Part shown: piece after piece, positions 28,857 to 37,993 of the stretch | Layout of the letters: each line of letters begins with the position of its first letter | Numbering within the stretch: the stretch's first letter is position 1 | Origin: an uncultured Synechococcus sp. | Lineage (GTDB): Bacteria > Cyanobacteriota > Cyanobacteriia > Phormidesmidales > Phormidesmidaceae | DNA length: 63,370 bases | Assembly: GCA_937911865.1 (NCBI GenBank) | Contig: CALDSK010000188.1 | Span: 1 to 63,370, forward strand | Direction: 5' to 3' | The notes under the pieces: generated by a model | The model's database searches: none | Told to the model about the DNA's origin: nothing | What the model saw: the letters and a program-made list of their open reading frames with translations, nothing else | Position numbers and translations under genes: made by a program

Positions 28857-29174
28857 GTACGGCCTCTAAAACAAAAAATCCAAGAAAAAATAAAGGAGTA
28901 GCTCACCAAAACGTTAAGTTTGTTACAAAGTTGTGACCTACAATGCCTTATTTCCAACCGTCATATTGAGCGTAAAGCTTGGCACATATGATGATCGTCT
29001 GTAAATGATCGCACATACAAACAATCTTTGAACCTTTAAATCAACTTGAAATTCTAAGATGTACCTGATATATTTTGCAAGGTCTACACTATTTTTTTGT
29101 AGCTTTAGCTACATACACTGTGGCAACTCAATCAATAGTGCATCCTTAGACAAACATATCTGGAGGAAGGAAAT
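28857..29174. other. Divergent intergenic region (histidine kinase / DUF3155)
   Basis: About 318 bases. It contains the perfect palindrome TGTAGCTTTAGCTACA (29098-29113) and, just before the DUF3155 start, the strong ribosome site GGAGGAAGG. No other gene or RNA is recognised. Confidence 0.5.
29098..29113. promoter_or_regulatory. Palindrome upstream of the DUF3155 gene
   Basis: TGTAGCTTTAGCTACA, with 7-bp arms and a TT centre, lies about 62 bases upstream of the TTG start. Its length and symmetry suggest an operator for a dimeric regulator. This is unproven. Confidence 0.4.
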
Positions 29175-29486
29175 TTGGCACGAAGACGTAAGCGGAAAAG
29201 CCGTCGTCGCCTGGAAGGACGTCGCATTCTCGAAGCAGTTCCTCAATTTAGCATCGAGAGCGGGGAAGAAAAACCCGTAACCGCTGCTCGAAACTATATC
29301 CACGCACAGGGTATCTGTCCGCCGGCTCTATTGCTTGTAAAACGCAATGAGCACACTACCGATCGCTATTTCTGGGCTGAGAAAGGCCTCTTTGGCGCTC
29401 AGTACGTTGAAGAAAACCACTTTCTATTCCCAAGCCTTCGCCTGTTGATGAGTGAAGAAGAAGAAGAGATGGCAGTTTCTAGCTAG
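29175..29486 (+). CDS. DUF3155 domain protein
   Basis: 103 residues. It starts at TTG (29175-29177), supported by GGAGGAAGG 5-6 bases upstream, and by the basic N-terminus ARRRKRKSRRRLEGRR that opens DUF3155 proteins. The middle (AARNYIHAQGICPPALLLVKRNEHTTDRYFWAEKGLFGAQYVEENHFLFPSL) is the conserved core. The family is restricted to cyanobacteria and has no known function. The basic head suggests nucleic-acid contact. A strong terminator follows. Confidence 0.9.
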   Translation: MARRRKRKSRRRLEGRRILEAVPQFSIESGEEKPVTAARNYIHAQGICPPALLLVKRNEHTTDRYFWAEKGLFGAQYVEENHFLFPSLRLLMSEEEEEMAVSS

Positions 29487-29507
29487 CAGCTAATAGCCCA
29501 AAAGACC

Positions 29508-29550
29508 AAAGAAGAGGGGGAAAGACATAATGTCTTTCCCCCTCTTCTTT
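29508..29550 (+). terminator. Strong terminator after the DUF3155 gene
   Basis: A perfect 20-bp stem (29508-29527 with 29531-29550) around a TAA loop is followed by TTGCTTATT. The A-rich left arm and T-rich right arm could also stop the convergent CCB-like transcript (stop at 29569). Confidence 0.95.
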
Positions 29551-29568
29551 TTGCTTATTACTACGAGG

Positions 29569-30132
29569 CTACTGGGGCCAAGCGCTTAAAACCAGTGAAA
29601 AAGCATTTTTTAGTTCAGCTAGCTCATCCCGGTGTCCCTTCACAACCAGCTTAGACACCAAATCGCCTTGACTGAGGCCAGAAGATTCGACCTTAAACGA
29701 TACCTGCTCCGGGCGACTAGACTTACGCCAGTAAAAGAGACCTGCTAGCGGAGAGAGCAGGACCAATACGAAGAGCAGCTGTCCCCAAGCGGGAAAGAGT
29801 GTCGTCATTACCAGCGCCAAGCAGGCAAATCCAACCGCTGCAAGTGTAGATAAAAATGCAGCCATAAAAACGCTAGGACTCACCATCCCAGCAACTGTAA
29901 TCACTGGCGAGCCATCTTCGCTACCGATATTACTGGTCTCAACCTGTTGATAGGCACGACCTTGAAAATAGCTAATCACATCCCGCTGCAAAGGCTCTAC
30001 TGACTGAGTTGAACCAAACTGCATCACTTCGATTCGATCTTTGGTAGAAGCGCGAATAAAGAAAACTAACCCAATCACCATTAACGCCGTCAAAAGCAAA
30101 GTTGAGGCACGGGTTGGATCAGAAAAAACCAT
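29569..30132 (-). CDS. Cofactor assembly of complex C subunit B (CCB2/CCB4-like)
   Basis: About 187 residues from the ATG at 30130-30132 (the frame opens at a TTG five codons earlier). Two membrane regions are near residues 10-26 and 86-135. The segment STLLLTALMVIGLVFFIRASTKDR and the C-terminal LSQGDLVSKLVVKGHRDELAELKNAF agree with cyanobacterial CCB2/CCB4-like proteins. In plants these help attach heme c(i) to cytochrome b6. The role in this organism is inferred from the family. Confidence 0.75.
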   Translation of the reverse strand: MVFSDPTRASTLLLTALMVIGLVFFIRASTKDRIEVMQFGSTQSVEPLQRDVISYFQGRAYQQVETSNIGSEDGSPVITVAGMVSPSVFMAAFLSTLAAVGFACLALVMTTLFPAWGQLLFVLVLLSPLAGLFYWRKSSRPEQVSFKVESSGLSQGDLVSKLVVKGHRDELAELKNAFSLVLSAWPQ

Positions 30133-30353
30133 TGTTCGAAAACGCAATCACTATGTATGTCAGTTTATAACAAACGCTAAACGCCTAAATACCAAATGCC
30201 CAAACACGCAACGCCACCCAAATACAAAACGCCAGGATGAGTCATCCCAGCGTTTTGATTCGGCGTCTCCTGGTATCCCGCTACCAGAGCACTAATATTC
30301 TCCTAAAGTTGCGCCGAACATCGACTTATAGCAGATAACAAAAGCAAGTCTCC

Positions 30354-30788
30354 TCAGGAACCTGCATACTTCGGCATTTCGGCAGAGGGCGCGGTTCGAG
30401 CCTGCGGGACTGTTTGTGAAACTGGCTGCACTTTTTGCACTCCTTTTTGCTGCCCAACCATGTAGCGCTGCCACAGGTCGGCTAGCTCACGAGCCTTCAT
30501 TTGCCAGTCAGGACGCAGGCGGTACATCCGGCGAGGTCGGCCTCGGCCTTCGACCTTTTTCCAGTAGCCCATGATTGCGGCCTGGTTCTCTAAAAACTTC
30601 AGAGCGCTGTAAAGCACCGTGTCAGACAGGCGGTAGTTGGAATAGTCTTTTTCGATGGCGTGGATAAGCTCTGTGCCGTAAGAGTCGTGACGGATCAGCA
30701 CAGACAGTACGTAGCAAACCGCTAGCTCTTTGTTGAGATAGACTGGCGGCGGAGCTTCAAAAAACTGATAGATATCTTCAAACTTCAT
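30354..30788 (-). CDS. PadR-family transcriptional regulator
   Basis: 144 residues from the ATG at 30786-30788 (MKFEDIYQFF), the start usual in cyanobacterial homologues; the frame opens earlier with a Pro-rich, unlikely N-terminus. The winged-helix core reads VCYVLSVLIRHDSYGTELIHAIEKDYSNYRLSDTVLYSALKFLENQAAIMGYWKKVEGRGRPRRMYRL, with the beta-wing GRGRPRR. The target is unknown. The last ~30 residues are polar and variable. Confidence 0.9.
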   Translation of the reverse strand: MKFEDIYQFFEAPPPVYLNKELAVCYVLSVLIRHDSYGTELIHAIEKDYSNYRLSDTVLYSALKFLENQAAIMGYWKKVEGRGRPRRMYRLRPDWQMKARELADLWQRYMVGQQKGVQKVQPVSQTVPQARTAPSAEMPKYAGS

Positions 30789-31259
30789 AGGAAGCTCCAA
30801 TAGCGGGGGAGTAGGGTTAACAGCGGCCGGCAATCAATCATAATGTGAGTCTTTGGAAGCGGTGCTGATAAATACTGCAAGCGCTGACCAAATAAAACCG
30901 CTGTAGATCAGTTCAAAGGGCGAGCAAATCGAAACCGCTAGTGCTTTGAGAGCTGGTGTGTGTTAAGAACGAACGCTAGGTGGTTAAAGAGATTAACTAC
31001 GAATAAACGTCAATGCATGCACTAGAACTGCTGATTCATTCTAGACAGAAAATATTAGATTTAATTAATTTTCTTGGATCTGGTAACTATCCGAAAAGTT
31101 TTGTCAGAATTGCGGCTCAAACGCTTACCAAATGTGGGATTTTGTCACACATCGTGAGACGCTACTTCTGTAGCAAGGCGTTTTGTTGAGCAGTGTAAAT
31201 ATATGTATCGAATACGATATCAACGCTGAGCGCGATCGCTGCACACCCACCCAAATAGC
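30789..31259. other. Intergenic region between PadR and DUF3084 genes
   Basis: About 470 bases. Only a small inverted repeat GCTAC-TTCT-GTAGC (near 31165-31178) was seen, just past the DUF3084 stop, possibly part of a weak terminator. No gene or structured RNA is recognised. Confidence 0.5.
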
Positions 31260-32699
31260 CTACTCCTCAGGCGCAGGAGAAATGCCTGTCAGCGTCGTGA
31301 ACAGCATCTGTCCGTCTTTTACAGCGGCCAGCTCCAAAGACACAGGCCCTAGCGTAGACACAGACTGACTGGCGATCGCCTGAATCTGAACGGGCTCACC
31401 GTAGAGCTGAACTCGCCGCAGGAACGCCAGCACCGGGCCCGATAGCCGTCTCGAAACAATGGGACTCGCGTTGATTACACCATCGCGGCTAGCCTGAAGC
31501 TCTGCGCGGACAATCAGCGTATTCAAGCGTTCACGCAGGTTTACATCGCTCAAGTCTTCTGATTCTAACTGTACAGAAGCGACGACTTCCCCTGGCGAAT
31601 AAATTGTTTCATTAACGACCGCGTCTATATTGACAAGCAGGCAGGGTTCGCCCTCTCGGTTAATGATGTCACCGACACAGGGTTCGCCCACCACGTAGTT
31701 TGCTTCGGAAGAAACAATAATGGCGTAGGGGCTACCGTTGCTAACCGTTTGCACAACCTGGTTAAAGTTTGCCGGATCAAATAAAAGCGCAAATTGTTCA
31801 ATGTTTTCCAGACCAGGCCACACCTGACGAAGCGCTATTCTATTGGCCTCTATCAAGGTTTTTTCGATTTCGACAACGGCTTCTGACTCTGTTTTGGGGC
31901 TTGCCAGGTTTAGCGCCAGGTTGGCATTGCGAGGAATCGCCACATTGCCAAGGCGTAAGTTTTCAAAGTCATCTTCTAGTCGGGCGATCTGTTCGTCTAA
32001 GAAGCGTTGCTGAGTCTGGAGTTCTTCTAGTCGGGCCTCACGCTGAGCGATTTCCTGGTCTCGTTGAGCAATTTGCTCGTCTCTTTCGCCAATCTCAGCG
32101 TTGCGGGTAGCGAGGGCTTCGTTGCGCTCAGCAATTTCCTGGTCGCGCTGAGCAATTTGCGATCGCACCGCTGCCTGCTCATCGAGCAAAGCCTGCCGCT
32201 CATTTTGCAATGCGCCGATTTCGTCTTGCAATCCATCGGCCTGCTCTGACACGGTCTCTAGCTGCGCCTGCGTGTCATCCAAGCTGGCAAGAATTTCTTC
32301 TTCGCGGGCTGCTGCCGTTCGCAACGAGCGGTTGGTTTCTCGAAGCCTGGATTGGGCTTCCTCTTGTAAAACAGTTGATTCTGCTAGCGTGGTCTCAACG
32401 GACTCTTTTTCAGAGCGAGTTGATTCTAAATCGATTTGGGCTTGAGACAGATCGTCTTGAATTTCATCGAGTTCGAAGAGGCCCTTACGGAGCTGGCTAT
32501 CCAAAGCAATGAGCAGCATCAGGGTTGAAAAAGACGCCACCATTCCGGTGACGACGCTCACTAGCGTTGCAGTCTGCCGCGGCCGTAAGTTAAACAGGCT
32601 TAGACGGGACTTGCCCACCTTCATGCCAATGCGATCGCCGACTGTCGCAATAACACCGCCCAGACAGGCAACCGCAAAAAGTAATACAAATCCAGTCAT
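31260..32699 (-). CDS. DUF3084 protein with a long coiled coil
   Basis: 479 residues. Two membrane helices near residues 3-20 and 46-66 flank the conserved loop GDRIGMKVGKSRLSLFNLRPRQTAT. A Glu/Gln-rich coiled coil follows from about 70 to 240, with near-perfect repeats of ERDEQIAQRDQEIAQRE. The C-terminal region from about 255 to 470 is globular (LVNIDAVVNETIYSPGEVVASVQ). DUF3084 is common in cyanobacteria; function unknown. The shape suggests an envelope scaffold. The repeated DNA that encodes the coil (about 32030-32170) is near-tandem. Confidence 0.9.
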   Translation of the reverse strand: MTGFVLLFAVACLGGVIATVGDRIGMKVGKSRLSLFNLRPRQTATLVSVVTGMVASFSTLMLLIALDSQLRKGLFELDEIQDDLSQAQIDLESTRSEKESVETTLAESTVLQEEAQSRLRETNRSLRTAAAREEEILASLDDTQAQLETVSEQADGLQDEIGALQNERQALLDEQAAVRSQIAQRDQEIAERNEALATRNAEIGERDEQIAQRDQEIAQREARLEELQTQQRFLDEQIARLEDDFENLRLGNVAIPRNANLALNLASPKTESEAVVEIEKTLIEANRIALRQVWPGLENIEQFALLFDPANFNQVVQTVSNGSPYAIIVSSEANYVVGEPCVGDIINREGEPCLLVNIDAVVNETIYSPGEVVASVQLESEDLSDVNLRERLNTLIVRAELQASRDGVINASPIVSRRLSGPVLAFLRRVQLYGEPVQIQAIASQSVSTLGPVSLELAAVKDGQMLFTTLTGISPAPEE

Positions 32700-32806
32700 T
32701 CACCGTCGCCATCGCCATAGAGTGGGCACCCGTCCACCTTCACCCAATATATAACTTGCGAGGAGCCGGGGAAGAGTCTGCTCGGTTAATTGCTCAGGTG
32801 AACTAT

Positions 32807-33478
32807 TCAGGTGAATTGCTGAGAAAGGGTTACCGGATCGTGAACGGTGATTTTCTTTTTGTGAATAGAGATCATGCTTTGCTCACGCAGATCGCCCAGC
32901 AGACGAGTTACCGTTACGCGAGTTGAACCAATCGCTTCTGCGATCGCCTGATGAGACAGCTTAAGATCGACCGTAATACCATCGTTACCTGGAATGCCAA
33001 AGTCTCGGCACAAAATCAACAGAAAACTCACCAGCCGAGAGCCCATATCGCGATGCGCCAACGTTTCAATCATCATCTCGGTTTGCAAAATCCGCGACGA
33101 GAGCCCGCGCAGCATCATCGCCGACAGCTCCGGCTGCTCCTTAAGCGCCTGACTCATTTGGTCAGCCTGAATAGAAATTAGCTCTACCGGGGTGAACGCC
33201 ACCGCATGATAAAAGCGATCTGATCTGTCGCCTGTAATCAAAGAAAGCACGCCAAATACGCTATTTTCGCGCAGCAAGGCTACCGTAATTTCTTCTCCCG
33301 CTTCATATACTCTAGAGAGCTTAACAGCGCCTTTGGTCAAAAAGTAAACTCGTTCTGCCGGGTCGCCTGGGAAAAAGATCGTTTTGTTTCTTTCGTAAGA
33401 ATCTACAACGGGTGGAAGATTGCCACCGGACAACGTGCGAAAGACATCAGCAATTGGGGAGTTAGGAGTTGCGACCAT
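32807..33478 (-). CDS. ntcA: Global nitrogen regulator NtcA
   Basis: 223 residues, the usual NtcA length. The cyclic-nucleotide-like effector domain ([56 protein letters not shown]) is followed by the dimerisation helix and the recognition helix [25 protein letters not shown]. NtcA responds to 2-oxoglutarate and activates nitrogen-assimilation genes. A GTA-N8-TAC site lies about 130 bases upstream (33607-33620), consistent with known autoregulation of ntcA. Divergent from fabI. Confidence 0.97.
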   Translation of the reverse strand: MVATPNSPIADVFRTLSGGNLPPVVDSYERNKTIFFPGDPAERVYFLTKGAVKLSRVYEAGEEITVALLRENSVFGVLSLITGDRSDRFYHAVAFTPVELISIQADQMSQALKEQPELSAMMLRGLSSRILQTEMMIETLAHRDMGSRLVSFLLILCRDFGIPGNDGITVDLKLSHQAIAEAIGSTRVTVTRLLGDLREQSMISIHKKKITVHDPVTLSQQFT

Positions 33479-33606
33479 AGCTTAAAAAACTAAAAGGGGG
33501 CTGCGGAATAGCTGTGCCTTCGTAAAATGAACGCAATCGCCTAAGAATGTCATGAGACGATCACTAGGCCCAGTACCACTAAAGCTCATGCGCACAAGAC
33601 AGTTTT

Positions 33607-33620
33607 GTATTGTTGATTAC
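33607..33620. promoter_or_regulatory. NtcA-binding box GTA-N8-TAC
   Basis: GTA-TTGTTGAT-TAC matches the NtcA consensus spacing exactly. It lies about 130 bases before ntcA and 260 before fabI. Autoregulation of ntcA is known in other cyanobacteria; use here is inferred. A chance match in 400 bases is possible. Confidence 0.55.
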
Positions 33621-33658
33621 TAAATGATGGTTAAGCCTACTAGCCACAAAAGTTTCTA

Positions 33659-33671
33659 TGTAATTCTTACA
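33659..33671. promoter_or_regulatory. TGTAA-N3-TTACA palindrome
   Basis: A perfect 5-bp inverted repeat in the ntcA/fabI spacer, about 40 bases from the NtcA-type box on the fabI side. It could be a second operator. No factor is assigned. Confidence 0.35.
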
Positions 33672-33878
33672 TGCTATGAATACAAATTTTGGCAGAGCGT
33701 GACACTTAAGTTGCATCTTACTATTCTTTTCCTAAACTATTCTTTTTCTAAATTTAATCAGCCTCTATCGGGCGATCCCCTTTTTTCAGTATGCTCCTAT
33801 GGCTCGCTCCAAAAAATGAACCCGCCAACGAATCCGCAAAATACACACATTAATTTAGAGATTAGATAGTAGAGAGTC

Positions 33879-34655
33879 ATGCTAGATCTGACCGGAAAGA
33901 AAGCCCTGGTAACCGGCATTGCCAACAACCGTTCCATCGCCTGGGGCATTGCCCAACAGCTCCACGCCGCTGGCGCAGAAATTGGCGTTACCTACTTGCC
34001 CGATGATAAAGGCCGCGCAGAAAAAAAGGTGCAACAGCTGACCGAACCGCTAAAGCCTACGCTGTTTTTGCCCTGCAACGTTCAAGACGACGCTCAGGTC
34101 AACGAATTGTTTGATACCGTCAAGCAAAAGTGGGGTAGCTTCGACATATTGATTCACTGTCTAGCCTTTGCGAACCGCGACGATCTCACAGGGGATTTTA
34201 GCGATACCTCACGGGCTGGATTTGACCTGGCCCTCAGCGTTAGTGCCTACTCGCTCACCCGCTTGGCACAAGGCGCAAAAGACCTGATGCCCGACGGTGG
34301 AAACATTGTCACCCTCACTTACTTAGGTGGCGTGCGCGTGGTCCCCAACTACAACGTCATGGGCGTGGCTAAAGCAGCGCTAGAAATGAGCGTGCGCTAC
34401 TTGGCCGCCGATCTTGGGCCTAAAAACATTCGCGTTAATGGCATTTCTGCTGGCCCGATTCGAACACTCGCCTCATCGGCCATTGGTGGCATTCTCGATA
34501 TGATTCATCATGTAGAAGAAGTTGCACCTTTGCGTCGCACGGTGACTCAAACGGAGGTGGGCAACACAGCCGCTTTCCTATGTAGTGACCTATCTAGCGG
34601 CATTACAGGACAGGTCATATACGTCGATTCGGGCTACGCAACGATGGGCATGTGA
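33879..34655 (+). CDS. fabI: Enoyl-[acyl-carrier-protein] reductase (NADH)
   Basis: 258 residues, a short-chain-dehydrogenase-fold enzyme performing the last reduction of fatty-acid elongation. MLDLTGKKALVTGIANNRSIAWGIAQQL is the FabI-type nucleotide-binding opening; LIHCLAFANRDDL, the catalytic tyrosine and lysine in YNVMGVAKAALEMSVRYLA, and the C-terminal GQVIYVDSGYATMGM are present. The length is normal. It converges on the VanY-like gene. Confidence 0.97.
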   Translation: MLDLTGKKALVTGIANNRSIAWGIAQQLHAAGAEIGVTYLPDDKGRAEKKVQQLTEPLKPTLFLPCNVQDDAQVNELFDTVKQKWGSFDILIHCLAFANRDDLTGDFSDTSRAGFDLALSVSAYSLTRLAQGAKDLMPDGGNIVTLTYLGGVRVVPNYNVMGVAKAALEMSVRYLAADLGPKNIRVNGISAGPIRTLASSAIGGILDMIHHVEEVAPLRRTVTQTEVGNTAAFLCSDLSSGITGQVIYVDSGYATMGM

Positions 34656-34656
34656 T

Positions 34657-34679
34657 TTGGGCCTGAATGATGGGCCCAA
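34657..34679. terminator. Weak hairpin after fabI
   Basis: TTGGGCC (34657-34663) pairs with GGCCCAA (34673-34679) directly after the fabI stop. No T-tract follows, so termination is uncertain. Confidence 0.4.
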
Positions 34680-34740
34680 TCGGCATATTGATGCGTTACA
34701 AGATGAGACAACCGATAAGAAGGCGCAATGGGAAAACGCG

Positions 34741-35664
34741 CTACGGAGCGGGAAACAGATAGCGGCCATTGTTAAAAATCTCACTGGCTCGTTCAGAGCC
34801 CACAAATCGCCAGTGCCAGGGTTCAAAGTTTACCCCCTGCTGATTTCCATCTGGGAAAGACTCCTCAAAGCCGTAGCTTTTAGCATTGGCGACCAGCCAA
34901 AGATAGGCGCGCGTATTCTCAAACGAGCGCTTAAGATCGGCCTCGGGACGAGCGGTATCGCCAATATCTATGGCGTAGCCAGTGTGGTGCTCGCTGTGCC
35001 CTGGCGGTGCGCTTAGCTCAGCCGCCGCTTCGCTACCGATTTTTTCCACCTGCTTATCAAATAGCTCTGCTTGAAGCGCAATGGTCCGAAACCCCGATAT
35101 CGGCATAAGTCCGATACCTTCTTCAGCGGCATCGGCTTTCATTTGAGTAAAGGCGGCTGCGGCTTCGTAGTCTAAAAACTCTTCGCGTTCGTAATTATCC
35201 CGCTTGAAAAGACCGATCGATTCTATGCGCGTGGGGTCTGCTTCTGCGTAAGCTAAATGATTAAATCTAGCTGCAACGACATCGTCGTAGGGCTCTGTCG
35301 TGGCGACAGGTGAATTTGAGTTGCCTGCGATCGCCTCAGGAGAAATGGGAGAAACCTGCTCAGGAGCGGTTGAAGATAGCTCAGTGGAATCATCAGTGAA
35401 ATCAGCTGTAGGCGTTTGCGGTGCAGACGGTACTGATGACGGCACTGGCGGCACTGGCGGCGGTGTGTAAGCGCGATTCGGCGTAATCGGCGTGACTTCA
35501 ATGCTGGATGTCGCGTTAGAACCGCTGGCTGGGGAGGAGTTGGCTGGCCTCGGCTTGGGCAGTATAGCGCTGACAAATATGCCAACGCTGATCATAGTCA
35601 GCGCAGACAGAATCCCAACCGATAGGCTTTGATAGGTCTTTGGGATTTGGTAGAAACGCTTCAT
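34741..35664 (-). CDS. D-Ala-D-Ala carboxypeptidase, M15B (VanY-like)
   Basis: 307 residues. An N-terminal signal anchor (about 17-36) is followed by a Pro/Ser/Thr-rich linker to about residue 115. The peptidase domain has ISGFRTIALQAELFDKQ near 195, the zinc ligands in APPGHSEHHTGYAIDIG near 230-246 and the last ligand in EPWHWRFVG near 290. M15B enzymes trim peptidoglycan stem peptides. The linker suggests it reaches the wall from the membrane. It is a single gene between fabI and the kinase. Confidence 0.92.
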   Translation of the reverse strand: MKRFYQIPKTYQSLSVGILSALTMISVGIFVSAILPKPRPANSSPASGSNATSSIEVTPITPNRAYTPPPVPPVPSSVPSAPQTPTADFTDDSTELSSTAPEQVSPISPEAIAGNSNSPVATTEPYDDVVAARFNHLAYAEADPTRIESIGLFKRDNYEREEFLDYEAAAAFTQMKADAAEEGIGLMPISGFRTIALQAELFDKQVEKIGSEAAAELSAPPGHSEHHTGYAIDIGDTARPEADLKRSFENTRAYLWLVANAKSYGFEESFPDGNQQGVNFEPWHWRFVGSERASEIFNNGRYLFPAP

Positions 35665-35749
35665 AAGGGCCTAAAGCAAAAAGGGCAAACAAAGGCGGGC
35701 ACAAGAGATCGTCAGAAGCCGCAAGGTAATTTGCAGAAAATAGCGCTGT

Positions 35750-37750
35750 CTAGTCTCGATTGACTAGCTGCGATGCAATCCAGCCCTCTGCGCCCGATTC
35801 AGGAAAGGATACCTTGTACCAGGTATAGCCGCCAGAATCTTGAGCGCTGTCTTGAACAATGATGCGATCGCCCGGATAAGCCACATGCGCAGTCGAATAA
35901 TTCGTCCCTGGACCCGAACGAATATTTTTACTATCCAATTTCTGACCAACAATCGTGGCATTAGTCCGATCCGCAGGAGCTGGCGATGGCGTGGTTGTGG
36001 GTGTGGGTGTAGGCCTTGGCTTGGTTGTAGAGCGCGGTAGTGTCGCATCACCATCTATCTGAATCAGCTGGCCGGCAATCCAGCCGCGTTTACCCGAAGG
36101 TGTCATCACCTGATACCAGGGATAGCCTTCCGCATCATCAGCACGGTCTACGGCCTGAATACGGTCGCCACCGAGTACTGAATCTATCACGCTGTAGTTT
36201 ATTCCCGCGCCTGCTCGGACGTTCTTACTATCGCCTTGCCCTACCACCGTACCGTTCGCATTAGGAGCTATTGCAGGTGTTGTCGGCTGAGATGAGGGGC
36301 GCACGTTATTAGGTTGACGGCTCGAAGAATCGCTCATCTCAGCCGGCTTGTTGAGTGCAGAACTTTCTATATCGTCCGTTGATGCTTCCGTAATATCTGT
36401 CTCCGTAACATCCGTTTCCGTGATATCTGTTACGGTGGTCTCGCTACTCCCTGAGCTGTTGGCCATTACCGTTGGGAAGCGCTCTGTGAAGACAAAAGCC
36501 CCAAGCACGATACTAATCCCCACAATGCCACCGATGATGGCCGGACCTTTCCACTGAGAAATTGAAGATTGAGAGATTGAAGACTGAGCGGAAGAAGACT
36601 GAGCGATTGAATTGCGGCGTGCGTATGCGTTTGTACTGGGCTGATTGCTATCTGTGGAAGACGGGCCAGACACAACGGTGGCACTGATTTCAGGGTCAGA
36701 GGCTGTCGGCGCAGCGGAAGCCACCGTCTGAGCAGATTGAGTTACGGTTTCGGGTGTGGCTTTGGGCGTGACGTTTGATGTAATTCTGGGTGCAGCCGTC
36801 GGCGCGATGGAATTAGCATTCGTAGCGCCATCTAGATGTAACGGCACAGGCATTTGGGTACTCAGCTGACTCATCATCAGCGCATTGAGCGCAAACTGCA
36901 TATCTTGCACGGTTGAAAACCGGCTTTGAGGACTCATATGAGTCGCACAGTCTAAAAAGTTAGCAAATTCGGCGCTGAGGCCAGCGGCCTGCTCTCGCCA
37001 GCTGAGTGAGCCCGTTTGCGGGTCGGTATGCAGCTCTTGAGGAATTTTGCCAGTGAGTAAGAAGATGGCCGTCATGCCCAGGCTGTAGACATCGCTGGCA
37101 TAGATAGGCCGACCGGAGAGCTGCTCGCTTGGCATGTAGCCAGGCGTACCAACCACAATAGAGTGTGTGCTTTGCTCGCCGCTATTGATAACGGTTTTCA
37201 TCGTTTCTTTGACCGCGCCAAAGTCAATTAGCACTGGCTGCCCATCCCACTGACGCAGAATAATATTGTCGGGCTTAATGTCGCGGTGAACGATTTTTTG
37301 ACTGTGGACGTAGGCAACCACATCCAGTAGTTTTGTAATAATTGCCTGTACTGTAGCTTCTTGGAGCGGCCCTTCCTTCTCTACTTTTTGCGTCAGCGTC
37401 ATTCCCTCTACCCACTCTTCTACCAGGTAGAACTGATCACCTTCAGAGAAATAGGCGTGCAAACGGGGAATTTGATCGTGCGCTTCGCCCAGCTTTTCCA
37501 GTGTGGCTGCCTCCCGCTGAAATCGATCCTGCACCATCTGCCGCAAATCAGGCTTGTTGTGGATAGGCTTAAGCTGTTTAAGCACGCACCGCCGACTAGA
37601 GGGCATGTGAGTATCTTCGACTAGGAACGTTTTACCAAACCCGCCGTCACCTAGAATGCTCAGCACTTTGTAGCGACTGCTCAGCAAAACTAGAGGTCCC
37701 TCTGCTATCGGATCGGTCGAGATATTTCCAGACACTGTATTTGAGGACAT
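35750..37750 (-). CDS. Ser/Thr protein kinase with two C-terminal SH3b domains
   Basis: About 666 residues from the ATG at 37748-37750 (GAGGAAATAGGA upstream); the frame continues open to 37969, but that extension looks non-coding. The kinase domain spans roughly residues 25-295: GDGGFGKTFLVED, VLKQLKP, HRDIKPDN, DFGAVKE. A Ser/Thr-rich linker contains one membrane helix (AIIGGIVGISIVLGAFVF, near 410). Two SH3b repeats follow, each with an NVRAGAGINYSVIDSVLGGDRI / NIRSGPGTNYSTAHVAYPGDRI pattern, likely outside the membrane. Its 5' end is 243 bases from a divergent gene encoding an FHA-ABC transporter, a natural phosphothreonine reader. Confidence 0.93.
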   Translation of the reverse strand: MSSNTVSGNISTDPIAEGPLVLLSSRYKVLSILGDGGFGKTFLVEDTHMPSSRRCVLKQLKPIHNKPDLRQMVQDRFQREAATLEKLGEAHDQIPRLHAYFSEGDQFYLVEEWVEGMTLTQKVEKEGPLQEATVQAIITKLLDVVAYVHSQKIVHRDIKPDNIILRQWDGQPVLIDFGAVKETMKTVINSGEQSTHSIVVGTPGYMPSEQLSGRPIYASDVYSLGMTAIFLLTGKIPQELHTDPQTGSLSWREQAAGLSAEFANFLDCATHMSPQSRFSTVQDMQFALNALMMSQLSTQMPVPLHLDGATNANSIAPTAAPRITSNVTPKATPETVTQSAQTVASAAPTASDPEISATVVSGPSSTDSNQPSTNAYARRNSIAQSSSAQSSISQSSISQWKGPAIIGGIVGISIVLGAFVFTERFPTVMANSSGSSETTVTDITETDVTETDITEASTDDIESSALNKPAEMSDSSSRQPNNVRPSSQPTTPAIAPNANGTVVGQGDSKNVRAGAGINYSVIDSVLGGDRIQAVDRADDAEGYPWYQVMTPSGKRGWIAGQLIQIDGDATLPRSTTKPRPTPTPTTTPSPAPADRTNATIVGQKLDSKNIRSGPGTNYSTAHVAYPGDRIIVQDSAQDSGGYTWYKVSFPESGAEGWIASQLVNRD

Positions 37751-37993
37751 AAGTCCTATTTCCTCAACAATAAGAATTTCTATATTTGTATTTGAATTGG
37801 GACGGGGCCGGTTCCATTCACTACACTGCCCGATTCTACGAATCCCGAAACACTTGCCTACCGCGTAGCCCAATTCCAATGTTGGGCTGATTGCCCAAAC
37901 ACGCGGTGTTGCACATAGTAAAGCGACCACATTTAAAGTGACTGCATCCCATAAAGTGACTACATCCAACAGTCCTCTCTATCACCAGCGACG

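Larger units (their letters stand above)
33479..33878. promoter_or_regulatory. Divergent promoter region ntcA / fabI
   Basis: About 400 AT-rich bases. It includes the NtcA-type box at 33607-33620 and the palindrome TGTAA-TTC-TTACA at 33659-33671. No small gene is credible here (frame 33624-33869 is AT-rich without a domain). Confidence 0.6.
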
